DNA of 64,000 nucleotides from Synergistales bacterium (lineage in GTDB: Bacteria > Synergistota > Synergistia > Synergistales > Aminithiophilaceae): contig JAHDQY010000009.1 of the NCBI GenBank assembly GCA_018433595.1, positions 186,001-250,000 on the forward strand, given 5' to 3'. This document shows positions 17,152 through 27,217 of this stretch, one piece after another. Position numbers and translations under genes: made by a program. The notes beneath the pieces are model-generated. The model ran no database searches and was not told where the DNA came from. It worked only from the letters and a program-made list of their open reading frames with translations. How positions within the stretch are numbered: the stretch's first letter is position 1; each line of letters starts with the position of its first letter.

Positions 17152-18459
17152 GTGTTTCGGCTGAATCGGGAGCTTTTTTACAGGAGATTCAAAGAGGCAG
17201 GGAAACGCCAGGGCTGGTGGGATGAATCAATGCCTGTCGTCGCTGCTGTATCAGGCGGCGGAGATTCGATGGCGTTGCTTGTCATGTTGAAGCGATTCTG
17301 GCCAGGCGAAATTGTCGTGGCCCATGTGGAACATGGCATTCGAGGCCGTTCCTCTCTTGAGGACGCCGATTTCGTCCGCAGGATCGCCCGGGACCTCGGC
17401 TGTCGTATCGAGGTGGGCCATGTTGAGGTGCCTGCTCGAAAACGAAAGGGAGAGAGCCTGGAGGAGGCGGCCCGAAGGCTGCGCCATGCCTATCTGGATG
17501 CGGTTCGACTTCAATGCGGAGCTCGCTGGATTCTCCTGGCGCACCAAGCCGACGACCAGGCTGAGACCGTGCTCTTCCACCTCTTCCGCGGGACGGGCAT
17601 CCGGGGGTTGCGTGGCATTCCTCCCCTTCGCTCACCCTTTGCCAGGCCTCTTCTTGAATTTTCCGGTGCCGAGCTGAGGGCTTTTCTCAGAGAAGAGGAT
17701 ATCCGCTGGGTCGAGGATGAAACGAATGTTGATCGTCGTTTTATGCGGAATCGGATCCGACATCAGCTTTTGCCGCTGATCAGGGCGACGGTGAACTCCC
17801 GTGTCGACGAGCACCTCAGCGCCTTGGCACGTGAAGCTCAGACCGTAACCTTTTGGCTTGAGGAGCGAAGCCGCACCTATCTCGAGCAGCTTCGAAAGCC
17901 CTGCCCTGGGACAATGCGCTGTTGGAATCGAGCTGTTATCAAAGGACTCTCGGAGATGGAGCTTTGTGAAGCGATCCGCTGCGAGGCGGCTTCGCTGGGA
18001 TGGCCAGTCCTGGATCGTCGACGGACTCAGGATCTGGCCCGTTTGATTCACAAAGGCGGTCGCTGGACGTTTCAGTGGAAGAGGAACCTGAGTCTTGCTT
18101 CCGGTCAGGGGCTTGTCGGCTGGGGAATCCTTCCCTGGGAAGAAGTCGTTCCTCCGGGAGATCTTTCACAGGTCAGGGGAAGTGTTGCAGGTCCCTTCTG
18201 GTCATTGTCTTGGGAAAACCCTCATCGATTTCCTTTCAGGCTTCTCTCCATGAGTGCCGCTGGTGTTGTACCCCGCGAGAGGCGAAGTATTCCCTGGTGG
18301 CTGAGGGGGGGGTGGCCTGTGGCCGTCCAAGGAAGTACAATAATTTGGTGTCCTTTTTTTGACGGGGCGTTCCATCTTACGGCTGAGCCGGTTCCAGGCC
18401 TCTCTTTCAGGCTTGTTCTGTCTTGCGATGGGAGGAAGAAACCTAGCGATGAACTATAG
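17152..18459 (+). CDS. tilS: tRNA(Ile)-lysidine synthase TilS
   Basis: Converts C34 of tRNA-Ile(CAT) to lysidine, using ATP and lysine. The 435 residues have the PP-loop SGGGDS (residues ~30-35), HVEHGIRG, HQADDQAETVLFHLFRGTGIRGL and a MRNRIRHQLLP motif that binds the tRNA anticodon region, followed by the C-terminal substrate domain. The GTG at 17152 touches an AGGAGG site, an unusually tight spacing, so a start slightly downstream is possible. hpt starts inside its last codons, the classic tilS-hpt-ftsH order. Confidence 0.94.
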   Translation: MFRLNRELFYRRFKEAGKRQGWWDESMPVVAAVSGGGDSMALLVMLKRFWPGEIVVAHVEHGIRGRSSLEDADFVRRIARDLGCRIEVGHVEVPARKRKGESLEEAARRLRHAYLDAVRLQCGARWILLAHQADDQAETVLFHLFRGTGIRGLRGIPPLRSPFARPLLEFSGAELRAFLREEDIRWVEDETNVDRRFMRNRIRHQLLPLIRATVNSRVDEHLSALAREAQTVTFWLEERSRTYLEQLRKPCPGTMRCWNRAVIKGLSEMELCEAIRCEAASLGWPVLDRRRTQDLARLIHKGGRWTFQWKRNLSLASGQGLVGWGILPWEEVVPPGDLSQVRGSVAGPFWSLSWENPHRFPFRLLSMSAAGVVPRERRSIPWWLRGGWPVAVQGSTIIWCPFFDGAFHLTAEPVPGLSFRLVLSCDGRKKPSDEL

Positions 18460-18985
18460 ATTGTCCGATATCCTTATCGATGAAGGACGTCTTCACCGTA
18501 GGGTGAAAGAGATCGCTGAAGAAGTCAGCAGGGAATACCAGGGGAAGGAGCTCATCGTCGTCGGTGTTTTGAAAGGCGCTGTCCTTTTCCTCTCAGACCT
18601 GATACGTGAGCTTGATGTCGGTGTTTGTGTGAAAATTGACTTCATGGCTGTCTCCTCTTACGGGGCTTCCACGAAATCAAGTGGCGTTGTCCGTATCGTC
18701 AAGGATTTGGATACAGATATAAAAGGGAAGGATGTTCTTCTTGTCGAGGATATTGTCGACAGCGGTCTGACCCTTGCTTATCTTGTCAAGCTTCTGCGGG
18801 AGAGAGATCCCAAATCACTCAAGACCTGCGTTCTTTTAGATAAGCCAGACAGGCGCCAAGTGCAGGTTCCGGTTGATTATCGAGGTTTTTCCATCCCTGA
18901 CGAGTTTGTTGTTGGCTACGGCCTTGACTATGCGGGCTTATGGAGAAATCTCCCTGCCATTTTCGTTTTAAGAACGGAAGCTTAA
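18449..18985 (+). CDS. hpt: Hypoxanthine phosphoribosyltransferase
   Basis: Salvages hypoxanthine (and usually guanine) with PRPP to form IMP/GMP. The 178 residues carry the PRPP-binding loop in LLVEDIVDSGLTL, the LKGAVLF loop and the KPDRRQV and VVGYGLDY purine-site motifs, all standard. The start is the ATG at 18449 with a GGAGGA site 12 nt upstream; it overlaps the end of tilS by 11 nt. Confidence 0.95.
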   Translation: MNYRLSDILIDEGRLHRRVKEIAEEVSREYQGKELIVVGVLKGAVLFLSDLIRELDVGVCVKIDFMAVSSYGASTKSSGVVRIVKDLDTDIKGKDVLLVEDIVDSGLTLAYLVKLLRERDPKSLKTCVLLDKPDRRQVQVPVDYRGFSIPDEFVVGYGLDYAGLWRNLPAIFVLRTEA

Positions 18986-19019
18986 GGCATAATAGTGGAG
19001 ACGGAGGGGTGGAAGAAGT

Positions 19020-20939
19020 TTGAAGCGACTTGCTAAAAATCTGGGGCTCTACTTGGTCCTTATCGTCCTTGTCGTGAGCCTTGTCAATGCTTTTCTCTCT
19101 CCTGTGAGAGGACCTGAGGAGTTTAAATCACTCTCCTACAGCGAGTTTGTTCAGGCGGCCGATGACGGGCGAGTTCGCCATGTCGCTCTTGAAGAGGGGC
19201 TCCTTCACGGAGAAATGCAGGACGGAAGCCGATTCAAGACCTATGTCGTCGGCGTTGGAGATCTGGCCAAAGACCTTTCGATGAAGGGAATCAACGTCGA
19301 GGTTGTTCCGCCCGCAAAAGCACCTTGGTGGACAACGATGATGACCTCTCTTTTTCCGACCCTCCTGTTGATCGGTGCGTGGATCTTCATCCTCCATCAC
19401 ATGCAGGGCGGAGGAAACAAGGTCATGAACTTTGCCAAGAGCAAGGCGAAAATGTTTCTTGATAATCGCCCCAAGGTGACTTTCGATGAAGTTGCCGGCT
19501 GTGATGAAGCGAAGGAAGAGCTCCAGGAGGTTATCGAGTTTCTTCGTGATCCCGGACGGTTCGTCAAGCTGGGGGCGCGAGTCCCACGCGGCGTCTTGCT
19601 CCTCGGCCCTCCCGGGACGGGAAAAACCCTCCTTGCCCGTGCCTCGGCGGGAGAGGCCGATGTCCCCTTTTTCAGCATCAGCGGTTCCGATTTTGTCGAG
19701 ATGTTCGTTGGCGTCGGAGCGGCCCGTGTTCGTGATCTTTTTGAACAGGCTCGCAAGATGCAGCCCTGCATCGTGTTCATCGATGAGATCGATGCCGTCG
19801 GCAGACAACGCGGGGCAGGCCTAGGCGGCGGTCATGACGAACGGGAGCAGACTCTGAATCAGCTTCTTGTCGAAATGGACGGTTTCGATGCAACAACGGG
19901 AATCATCCTCGTTGCAGCCACCAATCGTGCCGACATCCTTGATCCTGCTCTTCTCCGCCCCGGTCGCTTTGATCGGCATATTGTCGTCGATCGGCCCGAT
20001 GTCAACGGCCGGCGAGCCATCCTCAAGGTTCATACGAAAGACAAGAAGCTCGAGGACGGAATCGATCTCGATGTGCTTGCCCGTCGCACCCCCGGTTTCG
20101 TCGGTGCCGACCTGGCCAATCTCGTCAATGAGGCGGCTCTCCTTGCGGCCCGCCGCTCCAAGACGGCGATCGGCATGAGCGAACTTGAGGAGTCCATCGA
20201 TCGTGTCATTGCCGGTCCGGAGCGCAAAAGCCGGGTCATGAGCGCCAAGGAGCGCCGCATCGTCGCCTTTCATGAGAGCGGACACGCCCTTATCGCCAAA
20301 CTCATTCCCGGCGCCGATCCGGTCCACAAGATATCGATCATTCCGAGAGGGCAGCATGCTCTGGGGTATACCCTCCAATTGCCGGAGGAGGATCGCTTCC
20401 TCTCTTCGAAACAGGAACTTTTCGATCGCATCTGTCTCCTCCTTGGGGGCCGTGTCACGGAGGAGATCGTTTTCAAGGATGTGACCACGGGAGCTCAGAA
20501 CGATTTGGAGCGGGCGACGAACATCGCCCGACAGATGGTCACACAGTTTGGCATGAGCGATAAGGTGGGCCCCATGACGCTGGGCCGGAAACAGCACGAG
20601 GTTTTTCTCGGCAGAGATATTGTCGATGACAGAAACTACAGCGAGGAAGTGGCCTTTGTCATCGACCAGGAGGTCCGTTCCATTCTCGACAGTGCTTATA
20701 CCAAGGTTCGCGATCTCCTCTCGGAAAACCGTGATAAACTTGACCGTCTGGCGGAGGCTCTGTTGGACAAGGAAGTCATCGAGGCTGAAGAGCTTGATGG
20801 GATCCTTTATCCCGAGCCTTCTCCTGTTAAGAACGAGCCCTCCGAAGAGGCGCCGTCTGCCCCCTTGGGAACTCCTCTCTCTCCTGAGGCTGCTCATGCC
20901 AAGACAGGGAAATTGAAGCCATCTATAGAACCGGCCTGA
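19020..20939 (+). CDS. ftsH: ATP-dependent zinc metalloprotease FtsH
   Basis: Membrane-bound AAA+ protease that degrades misfolded membrane proteins and regulators. The 639 residues show two N-terminal membrane helices (about residues 8-27 and 104-126) flanking a small periplasmic domain, Walker A GPPGTGKT at 196-203, Walker B IVFIDEID, the second region of homology with arginine finger, and the zinc site HESGH at 418-422 with its downstream acidic ligand. The C-terminal ~40 residues are a Pro/Glu-rich tail. It starts at TTG 19020 behind a GGAGGGGTG site. Confidence 0.97.
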   Translation: MKRLAKNLGLYLVLIVLVVSLVNAFLSPVRGPEEFKSLSYSEFVQAADDGRVRHVALEEGLLHGEMQDGSRFKTYVVGVGDLAKDLSMKGINVEVVPPAKAPWWTTMMTSLFPTLLLIGAWIFILHHMQGGGNKVMNFAKSKAKMFLDNRPKVTFDEVAGCDEAKEELQEVIEFLRDPGRFVKLGARVPRGVLLLGPPGTGKTLLARASAGEADVPFFSISGSDFVEMFVGVGAARVRDLFEQARKMQPCIVFIDEIDAVGRQRGAGLGGGHDEREQTLNQLLVEMDGFDATTGIILVAATNRADILDPALLRPGRFDRHIVVDRPDVNGRRAILKVHTKDKKLEDGIDLDVLARRTPGFVGADLANLVNEAALLAARRSKTAIGMSELEESIDRVIAGPERKSRVMSAKERRIVAFHESGHALIAKLIPGADPVHKISIIPRGQHALGYTLQLPEEDRFLSSKQELFDRICLLLGGRVTEEIVFKDVTTGAQNDLERATNIARQMVTQFGMSDKVGPMTLGRKQHEVFLGRDIVDDRNYSEEVAFVIDQEVRSILDSAYTKVRDLLSENRDKLDRLAEALLDKEVIEAEELDGILYPEPSPVKNEPSEEAPSAPLGTPLSPEAAHAKTGKLKPSIEPA

Positions 20940-20967
20940 AAAAGAGGAGGCCGATTCCGAACCGGAG

Positions 20968-21002
20968 AGGGGCGACGTCGGCTGTGATACCGACACGCCC
21001 CT
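20968..21002 (+). terminator. Hairpin between ftsH and uvrB
   Basis: Outer arms AGGGGCG (20968-20974) and CGCCCCT (20996-21002) enclose a second 5-bp stem. The following sequence is pyrimidine-rich (TGCTCTTTCTT) rather than a pure U-tract. Confidence 0.5.
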
Positions 21003-21051
21003 TGCTCTTTCTTCGCTTGCCTGTCCAAGGATTTTCCAAGGAGGGAGACCG

Positions 21052-23088
21052 GTGTCCGAAAAATTTCAGCTAAGGGCTCCCTGGTCACCTTCAGGTGACC
21101 AGCCCCAAGCGATCGCTTCCCTTGTCGAAGGGCTGCGAAAGAAGGAGCGCTATCAGACGCTGTTGGGTGTGACGGGTAGCGGGAAGACCTTCACTCTGGC
21201 CAATGTCGTGGCGAAAGTGCAACGACCCACCCTTGTCATTGCTCACAACAAAACGTTGGCTGCCCAGCTTTATAGCGAATTCAAATCCTTCTTTCCCGAT
21301 AACGCCGTGCAGTATTTCGTCAGCTACTACGACTACTACCAGCCTGAGGCCTATGTCGCCGCCCAGGATCTCTACATCGAAAAAGACGCTTCCATCAACG
21401 ACCGGATTGAAAAGCTGAGGTTGGCGACGACGAAAGCACTGCTGGAAAGACGGGATGTCCTCGTCGTGGCAAGTGTTTCCTGCATTTATGGTCTGGGTAA
21501 GCGAAAATCCTACGAAGAGGCCGTTTTCCGGTTCCATGTCGGGGATCGGATCGACCGCAAGATCTTTCTCACGCGACTTGTCGAGAGCTACTACGAGCGA
21601 AACGATGTCGTTCTCGAACCGGGCAAGTTCCGAGCCCGGGGTGATGTCGTCGAAGTCTTTCCCGCCTATAGCGACCAGGCTCTGCGGATATCCTTTTTTG
21701 ACGATGAGGTGGAGCGAATCGAGGAAATCGACGCCGTCACGGGGCGGACACTTGTTGCGAAGGAGAAGGGGGCCGTTTTCCCCGCCAAGCACTACGTAAC
21801 GTCGAAGGAGGAAATTGCCGTTGCTCTGGCGCAGATTGATAAGGACTTGGCCGACCAGGTCACCCGCTATCGCGCGGAAGGAAAGCTGCTCGAAGCGCAG
21901 CGCCTGGAAATGAGAACCCGCTACGATATGGAGATGCTCTCCGAGGTCGGCTATTGCTCGGGGATTGAAAACTATTCCCGCTATCTCGACGGCCGTGAGC
22001 CGGGAGAGCCGCCCGGAACGCTTCTTGACTTCTTCCCTGACGATTTTCTCCTCGTTATCGATGAATCGCATATCACGCTTCCACAGATCCGGGGGATGTA
22101 CAACGGAGATCGGGCGAGAAAGGAGACTCTCGTTGAGTACGGTTTCCGGCTGCCTGCCTGTCTGGACAATCGCCCTCTTCGTTGGGAAGAGTTTCAACAA
22201 TTCATGAGACAGGCCCTCTTCGTTTCGGCGACGCCCGGAGACTGGGAGCTCGAAATCTCTTCCCGCCTCGTCGAGCAAGTCGTCCGACCGACGGGAGTCA
22301 TTGATCCCGAAGTGATCCTTAGTCCGGCCAGAGGGCAGGTGGATGACCTTGTCGGTCGCCTGCGTGACGTCATCGAAAAAGGCGAACGTGCCCTTGTGAC
22401 GACCCTGACGAAACGTTCCTCCGAGGATCTGGCGGAGTATCTGGCCGAGTTGGGGTTCAAGGTCCGCTACATCCACTCCGAGCTGGACGCCTTTGAAAGA
22501 GCGGACCTACTTAGGGATATCCGCAAAGGGACCTTTGATATCCTTGTCGGTGTCAACCTCCTTCGCGAAGGGATCGATCTGCCCGAGGTCTCTTTAGTGG
22601 CCATTCTCGATGCTGACCGGGAAGGCTTTCTCCGCTCCTATCGCTCCATTGTTCAGATGACGGGACGGGCGGCCCGCAATGTGGGCGGCACCGTGCTTCT
22701 TTATGCCGATGTCCTTACGGGGAGCCTTAAAGCCGCTATCGACGAAACGAATCGGCGTCGCGAGCGCCAGAGGAGATACAATCAGGAGCGGGGTGTCGTT
22801 CCGCAGTCCATCCAAAAGCCCATCGTGAGCCTCTTACCCGAAGAACTTCTTACTGAAGTTGACGAATCAGCGCCTTTGGAGGGCGAGCCGCTTCAGTTTC
22901 CCCTGGAGGATCTCGAAAAACGGATGTGGGCCGCTGTGGAACGGCTCAATTTTGAAGAAGCGGCCCGGTTACGGGATATCATTGCCGAAACGAGAGAAGG
23001 AGACATAGATCGTGTCGCAGGTCATAGAAGTCCGCGGAGCAAGGGAGCACAACCTAAAAAACATCGACGTCGTTCTGCCGAAAGATAA
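21052..23088 (+). CDS. uvrB: Excinuclease ABC subunit B
   Basis: DNA-damage verification helicase of nucleotide-excision repair. The 678 residues include Walker A GVTGSGKT (about residues 39-46), the beta-hairpin SYYDYYQPEAYV that inserts between strands, the helicase motifs through MTGRAARN, and the C-terminal UVR motif (LEKRMWAAVERLNFEEAARL) that binds UvrC. It starts at GTG with AAGGAGGGA upstream. After the UVR motif a basic tail of about 25 residues is encoded by DNA that is also the start of uvrA. Confidence 0.97.
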   Translation: MSEKFQLRAPWSPSGDQPQAIASLVEGLRKKERYQTLLGVTGSGKTFTLANVVAKVQRPTLVIAHNKTLAAQLYSEFKSFFPDNAVQYFVSYYDYYQPEAYVAAQDLYIEKDASINDRIEKLRLATTKALLERRDVLVVASVSCIYGLGKRKSYEEAVFRFHVGDRIDRKIFLTRLVESYYERNDVVLEPGKFRARGDVVEVFPAYSDQALRISFFDDEVERIEEIDAVTGRTLVAKEKGAVFPAKHYVTSKEEIAVALAQIDKDLADQVTRYRAEGKLLEAQRLEMRTRYDMEMLSEVGYCSGIENYSRYLDGREPGEPPGTLLDFFPDDFLLVIDESHITLPQIRGMYNGDRARKETLVEYGFRLPACLDNRPLRWEEFQQFMRQALFVSATPGDWELEISSRLVEQVVRPTGVIDPEVILSPARGQVDDLVGRLRDVIEKGERALVTTLTKRSSEDLAEYLAELGFKVRYIHSELDAFERADLLRDIRKGTFDILVGVNLLREGIDLPEVSLVAILDADREGFLRSYRSIVQMTGRAARNVGGTVLLYADVLTGSLKAAIDETNRRRERQRRYNQERGVVPQSIQKPIVSLLPEELLTEVDESAPLEGEPLQFPLEDLEKRMWAAVERLNFEEAARLRDIIAETREGDIDRVAGHRSPRSKGAQPKKHRRRSAER

Positions 23089-25849
23089 AATCGTCGTTAT
23101 TACCGGGCCGTCTGGCTCGGGTAAGTCCTCGTTGGCCTTCGACACAATTTATGCTGAAGGGCAGCGGCGATATGTCCAGTCGCTCTCCGCTTATGCCCGC
23201 CAATTCCTCGGAGTTTTAAACCGCCCTGCCGTCGATGACATCGGGGGACTTTCGCCGGCGATTTCCATCGAACAGAAGGGGACGTCTCACAATCCACGAT
23301 CCACTGTCGGTACGGTGACGGAAATCTACGATTACCTGCGGCTGCTATTCGGCCGGGCGGGAACAGCCTACTGTCCCGACTGCGGCCGCCCCGTCGAGCG
23401 CCACTCTCTTGACGAGATTGTCGATCACATTTATCGCTCCGCCGAAGGGGAGCGGGTTGAAATTCTCGCCCCCCTTGTTCGGGACAAAAAAGGAGAACAC
23501 CGCAACATTTTGCAGCAAACCCGAAGGAAAGGATACATGAGGGTTCGTGTCGACGGAACGGTCCTCTGGCTCGAGGAGGAGATCGACCTTGACAAGAACA
23601 GGCGCCACACCATAGAGATCGTCGTCGACAGACTTCGCGTTGAAAAAGATCGCAGGGAGCGGTTAAGTGAGGCCGTCGAAGCGGCTCTGGCGCTCAGCGA
23701 TGGTTATGTCCTTCTCGTCACCCCCGGCAGGGAGGAGGAGCTCCTGACGGAGAAGGATGTCTGCACCCATTGTGGCATCTCACTGCCAGAGGTGGAACCG
23801 CGTCTGTTTTCCTTCAACAGTCCCTATGGCGCCTGTCCTGACTGTTCCGGGCTGGGCAGCCATGAACACTTCGACGAGGAGATGGCCGTCGACCCCGATC
23901 GATCCATCCTCGACGGGGCCCTTCTCCCTTGGAAAAAGAACCATTACATGCTCAGTCGCCTTGAGGCTCTGGCCAAAAACCAGGGGTGGGATCTCCGCTG
24001 TCCCTACAACGCCTTGCCGGAAGAGGTCCGTCAGGCCGTTCTGAAAGGGCATTCTCAGAAGCTGGATCTGACCTACCGGGAAAAAGGCCAGGAATTCCCC
24101 TATCGGGGGCGCTACGAAGGTCTGCTTTCCTGGCTCGAAAGGCGCTGGCAGGAGACGGAATCGGAGACCTTCAAGGAGGAGCTGGAGGGTTTCCGCTTTG
24201 AAGATCTCTGTGGAACTTGCCGGGGTCTCCGGCTTCGCAAGGAGGCCCTCGCCGTGCGCCTGGGAGGCTACACGATAGCCGACATCGTCGCCATGCCTGT
24301 CAGTGATGTATTGACGACTTTGAACCAACTCTCTCTCTCTCCGTCGATAGCCCCCGTCGTAGGGCCCGTCGTTGAAGAAGTCGCAAAACGGCTGGGATTT
24401 CTCGTCGACGTCGGTGTCGGCTATCTGACCCTTCTCCGTCGGGCCGACTCGCTCAGCGGAGGCGAGAGCCAGCGTATCCGCCTGGCTACACAGATCGGAT
24501 CGAAACTCTCCGGAGTTCTCTACGTCCTTGACGAACCGACAGTCGGTCTTCATCCGAGAGATACGGGGCGTCTTCTCAAAACCCTGCTCTCCATAAGAGA
24601 TCTGGGCAACACCGTTCTTATTGTCGAACATGATCGCGACACGATGATCGCTGCTGATTACATCGTCGAGATGGGGCCTGGAGCCGGGGAGAACGGGGGT
24701 TACGTCGTTGCTTCAGGGACGGCGGAAAACCTTGCTCTGGGTGACTCCCTTTCCGCGCCCTACATTAAAGGGGAGGCCTCGGGAGTCGTTTCCCCTGCGA
24801 GAGGAAGGAGAAAACCTCAGGGATGGCTGACGGTGACGGGAGCGAAGGAGAACAACTTGGCCGATCTTGACGTTTCTTTTCCCCTGGGAACGCTGACCTC
24901 CCTCAGCGGAGTCTCGGGGTCGGGGAAGAGCACCCTTCTCTACGAGGTGCTATATAAGGGAATCCGCCGCCGCCTTGATAACAATTTCCGAGGAAGAGCA
25001 GGAAGACATCGCGACATAAGCGGAGTCGACGCCCTGAAAAATGTCATCCTCGTCGACCAGAGCCCAATCGGGCGTACTCCGCGATCCAATCCGGCCACTT
25101 ACACGGGGCTTTTTACGCCTATTCGGGAGTTGTTCTCCCAGCTTCCGGAAGCCAGGATTCGCGGCTATGCCCCCGGGCGATTCAGTTTCAACGTACGCGG
25201 CGGCCGTTGTGAGGCCTGTGGAGGTGATGGAGTCACAAGGGTTTCCATGCTTTTCATGGCCGATGTTTTCGTCACTTGCGATGTCTGCGGTGGTAAGCGT
25301 TTCAACCAGGAGACTCTTGATGTTCGTTACAAAGGAAAAACTATTTCCGATGTCCTCGACATGACGGTCGAAGAGGCGGCCCGTTTTTTCAGAGACCACC
25401 GCAGAATTGCCCACAAGCTTGATATTCTTGAGGAGGCCGGCCTGGGATACATTCGTCTCGGTCAGCCGGCGACGACCCTCAGCGGAGGAGAGGCCCAGAG
25501 GGTCAAACTGGCGACGGAGCTCGGCAAACGCTTCAACGGTCAGACCCTTTATCTGATGGACGAGCCGACGACGGGACTTCACTACACGGATGTCGCCAAG
25601 CTCCTGCGCCTCCTTCATCGCCTCGTCGACCAGGGTAACAGTGTCATTCTGATCGAACATAATCTCGACGTCCTTGCTTCTTCCGACTACATTGTCGATC
25701 TAGGGCCTGACGGCGGCAAAGAGGGTGGAAGGCTTGTCGCCGCCGGAGAGCCCGAAAGCCTCGTCGCTTCCGGAGCGGGTCACACGGCCAGACATCTTGG
25801 AGCCTTTATGGAAGAATTGAAAGGAGGACCTCTCGCCCATGTCGGCTAA
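23012..25849 (+). CDS. uvrA: Excinuclease ABC subunit A
   Basis: Damage-sensing ABC ATPase. The 945 residues have two Walker A motifs (GPSGSGKS and GVSGSGKS), two ABC signatures (LSGGESQRIRLA, LSGGEAQRVKLA) and the zinc modules (CPDCGRP, CTHCG...CPDCSG, CEACGG...CDVCGG). GTG start at 23012 with AAGGAGA upstream, 77 nt inside uvrB in another frame. It overlaps rlmB at its 3' end by 11 nt. Confidence 0.98.
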   Translation: MSQVIEVRGAREHNLKNIDVVLPKDKIVVITGPSGSGKSSLAFDTIYAEGQRRYVQSLSAYARQFLGVLNRPAVDDIGGLSPAISIEQKGTSHNPRSTVGTVTEIYDYLRLLFGRAGTAYCPDCGRPVERHSLDEIVDHIYRSAEGERVEILAPLVRDKKGEHRNILQQTRRKGYMRVRVDGTVLWLEEEIDLDKNRRHTIEIVVDRLRVEKDRRERLSEAVEAALALSDGYVLLVTPGREEELLTEKDVCTHCGISLPEVEPRLFSFNSPYGACPDCSGLGSHEHFDEEMAVDPDRSILDGALLPWKKNHYMLSRLEALAKNQGWDLRCPYNALPEEVRQAVLKGHSQKLDLTYREKGQEFPYRGRYEGLLSWLERRWQETESETFKEELEGFRFEDLCGTCRGLRLRKEALAVRLGGYTIADIVAMPVSDVLTTLNQLSLSPSIAPVVGPVVEEVAKRLGFLVDVGVGYLTLLRRADSLSGGESQRIRLATQIGSKLSGVLYVLDEPTVGLHPRDTGRLLKTLLSIRDLGNTVLIVEHDRDTMIAADYIVEMGPGAGENGGYVVASGTAENLALGDSLSAPYIKGEASGVVSPARGRRKPQGWLTVTGAKENNLADLDVSFPLGTLTSLSGVSGSGKSTLLYEVLYKGIRRRLDNNFRGRAGRHRDISGVDALKNVILVDQSPIGRTPRSNPATYTGLFTPIRELFSQLPEARIRGYAPGRFSFNVRGGRCEACGGDGVTRVSMLFMADVFVTCDVCGGKRFNQETLDVRYKGKTISDVLDMTVEEAARFFRDHRRIAHKLDILEEAGLGYIRLGQPATTLSGGEAQRVKLATELGKRFNGQTLYLMDEPTTGLHYTDVAKLLRLLHRLVDQGNSVILIEHNLDVLASSDYIVDLGPDGGKEGGRLVAAGEPESLVASGAGHTARHLGAFMEELKGGPLAHVG

Positions 25850-26633
25850 AAAAGAAGAAAAAAAGCTCCTGCCGAAGGGAGAGGAGGGTTATTACTGGGG
25901 GAGGCACCCTGTCCTGACATTGCTTGAGGAATCGCCTCAGCGTTGTCTCAAGCTCTACGTCATGAGGGGAGCAGGAGGGGAGGCTGTCGAAAAAGCTCTC
26001 GACATCTGCAAAGGGAGGTCCATACCCTTCCAGATGGTCGATGCGGCTGTCATCAAAAGACTCTGCGGCGGAGAAAATCACCAGGGGCTTCTGGCACAAA
26101 TCAGCGCTGTGGCCCTCGAACCCCTTGAGAGCTATCTTGAGCGGGTTCCTTTGTCCGGGCCGGCCCTTCTTCTTGCCCTGGATCATATCCAGGATCCCCA
26201 GAACCTGGGGAGCATGATCCGCAGCGCTGAAGCGGCGGGAGCGGAGGCCGTTCTCATCCCCCTTCGCCGCTCGGCCCTGCCGACGGGAGCGGTAATGAAG
26301 GTCAGTGCAGGAGCTGCATTGCGCCTGCCCCTGCTTCCCGTAGGCAATCTCTCTCAAACGCTTCAGCTCCTTGCCGAGAGACATCACTTCTGGATCGTCG
26401 GGCTTGACCATCGAGCCGAGCGTACGCTGTGGGAGGAGCCTTTGCCGGATCGTTGCGTTCTTGTCGTCGGCTCAGAGGGCCGTGGGCTCTCGCCTCTGGT
26501 GGCCAAACGGTGTGATGATCGGCGATGCATCCCCATGCGCGGCAAAACGGGTTCCCTCAATGCCTCTGTTGCCGCTTCGATTGGTCTTTTTGAGTGGCTT
26601 CGATGCGTTGACAAATGCTCGGAAGGCCTGTAA
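25839..26633 (+). CDS. rlmB: 23S rRNA (guanosine-2'-O-)-methyltransferase family (TrmH/RlmB)
   Basis: 264 residues. An N-terminal L30e-like substrate-binding domain (YYWGRHPVLTLLEES) is followed by the SpoU knot with motif 1 DHIQDPQNLGSMIRSAEAAG, motif 2 VVGSEGRGLSPLV and motif 3 IPMRGKTGSLNASVAASIGL. It uses S-adenosylmethionine to methylate a ribose 2'-OH; RlmB (G2251) is the likeliest member, but TrmH relatives share all motifs. The tRNA-Val promoter lies over its last codons. Confidence 0.88.
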   Translation: MSAKKEEKKLLPKGEEGYYWGRHPVLTLLEESPQRCLKLYVMRGAGGEAVEKALDICKGRSIPFQMVDAAVIKRLCGGENHQGLLAQISAVALEPLESYLERVPLSGPALLLALDHIQDPQNLGSMIRSAEAAGAEAVLIPLRRSALPTGAVMKVSAGAALRLPLLPVGNLSQTLQLLAERHHFWIVGLDHRAERTLWEEPLPDRCVLVVGSEGRGLSPLVAKRCDDRRCIPMRGKTGSLNASVAASIGLFEWLRCVDKCSEGL

Positions 26634-26636
26634 AAT
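26608..26636 (+). promoter_or_regulatory. Promoter of tRNA-Val
   Basis: Perfect TTGACA (26608-26613), 17-nt spacer, TAAAAT (26631-26636); tRNA-Val starts 12 nt later. Most of the promoter is embedded in the rlmB coding end and the -10 box contains the rlmB stop codon. Confidence 0.85.
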
Positions 26637-26647
26637 GCTGTCTCGTC

Positions 26648-26722
26648 GGGTGGTTAGTTCAGAGGGAGAACGCTTCCTTGACACGGAAGAGGTCAGAGGT
26701 TCAATTCCTCTACCACCCACCA
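26648..26722 (+). tRNA. tRNA-Val (anticodon GAC)
   Basis: Perfect acceptor pairing (GGGTGGT with ACCACCC), anticodon stem CTTCC/GGAAG with loop TTGACAC, T-arm GAGGTTCAATTCCTC, CCA encoded. Confidence 0.97.
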
Positions 26723-26730
26723 TTGGTGAT

Positions 26731-26771
26731 AAGGCCGTTTTTCGCTCCTCTCGGAGCGAGACGGCCTTTGT
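26731..26771 (+). terminator. Terminator of tRNA-Val
   Basis: A long hairpin: an outer AAGGCCGT/ACGGCCTT stem and an inner TCGCTCC/GGAGCGA stem, ending in TTT. It starts 8 nt after the tRNA. Confidence 0.75.
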
Positions 26772-26839
26772 CTGTTGGTGGTGTTCACGGTGGCGGCAAT
26801 GAGAGAGCCGGGTGACTGTGCAATTGAGGGGGCATCGCG

Positions 26840-27214
26840 ATGATTCTCGGCATTGGCGTCGATCTTTGCAAAATCGAGAGAATGCGGCATTTTGCCGAAA
26901 GAGAGGCTTTTCTTGCTCGGGTTTTTTCCGAGGAAGAGAGGGAATATGCCAAGGAGAGATCTGACCCGGCACGGCATTTCGCCGGATCCTTCGCGGCCAA
27001 AGAAGCCTTGGCCAAAGCTGGCGGGTGGGGGCTCGCCTCGATAGGCATGAAATCCGTCGCCGTTCGCAGGCATGAGGGAAGACCTTTTCTTGTCCTTTCG
27101 CCGGAAGTCTCCGGGCTCTTGAAAGACGCAGGCATTGAGCGGGCTCACCTCTCCTTGAGCCATGATGGTGAATATGCCGTTGCCATTGTCGTTCTTGAAG
27201 GCAAGGAGGGCTAG
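26840..27214 (+). CDS. acpS: Holo-[acyl-carrier-protein] synthase
   Basis: Transfers phosphopantetheine from CoA to acyl carrier protein. The 124 residues have the family start GIGVDLCKIERM with its metal-binding aspartate, the FSEEEREYA segment and the FAAKEALAKA motif with catalytic Glu/Lys, and end with a HLSLSHDGEYAVAIVVLE strand. The next gene begins 3 nt after its stop. AcpS next to the NAD(P)H-hydrate repair gene is a common bacterial pairing. Confidence 0.96.
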   Translation: MILGIGVDLCKIERMRHFAEREAFLARVFSEEEREYAKERSDPARHFAGSFAAKEALAKAGGWGLASIGMKSVAVRRHEGRPFLVLSPEVSGLLKDAGIERAHLSLSHDGEYAVAIVVLEGKEG

Positions 27215-27217
27215 GGA

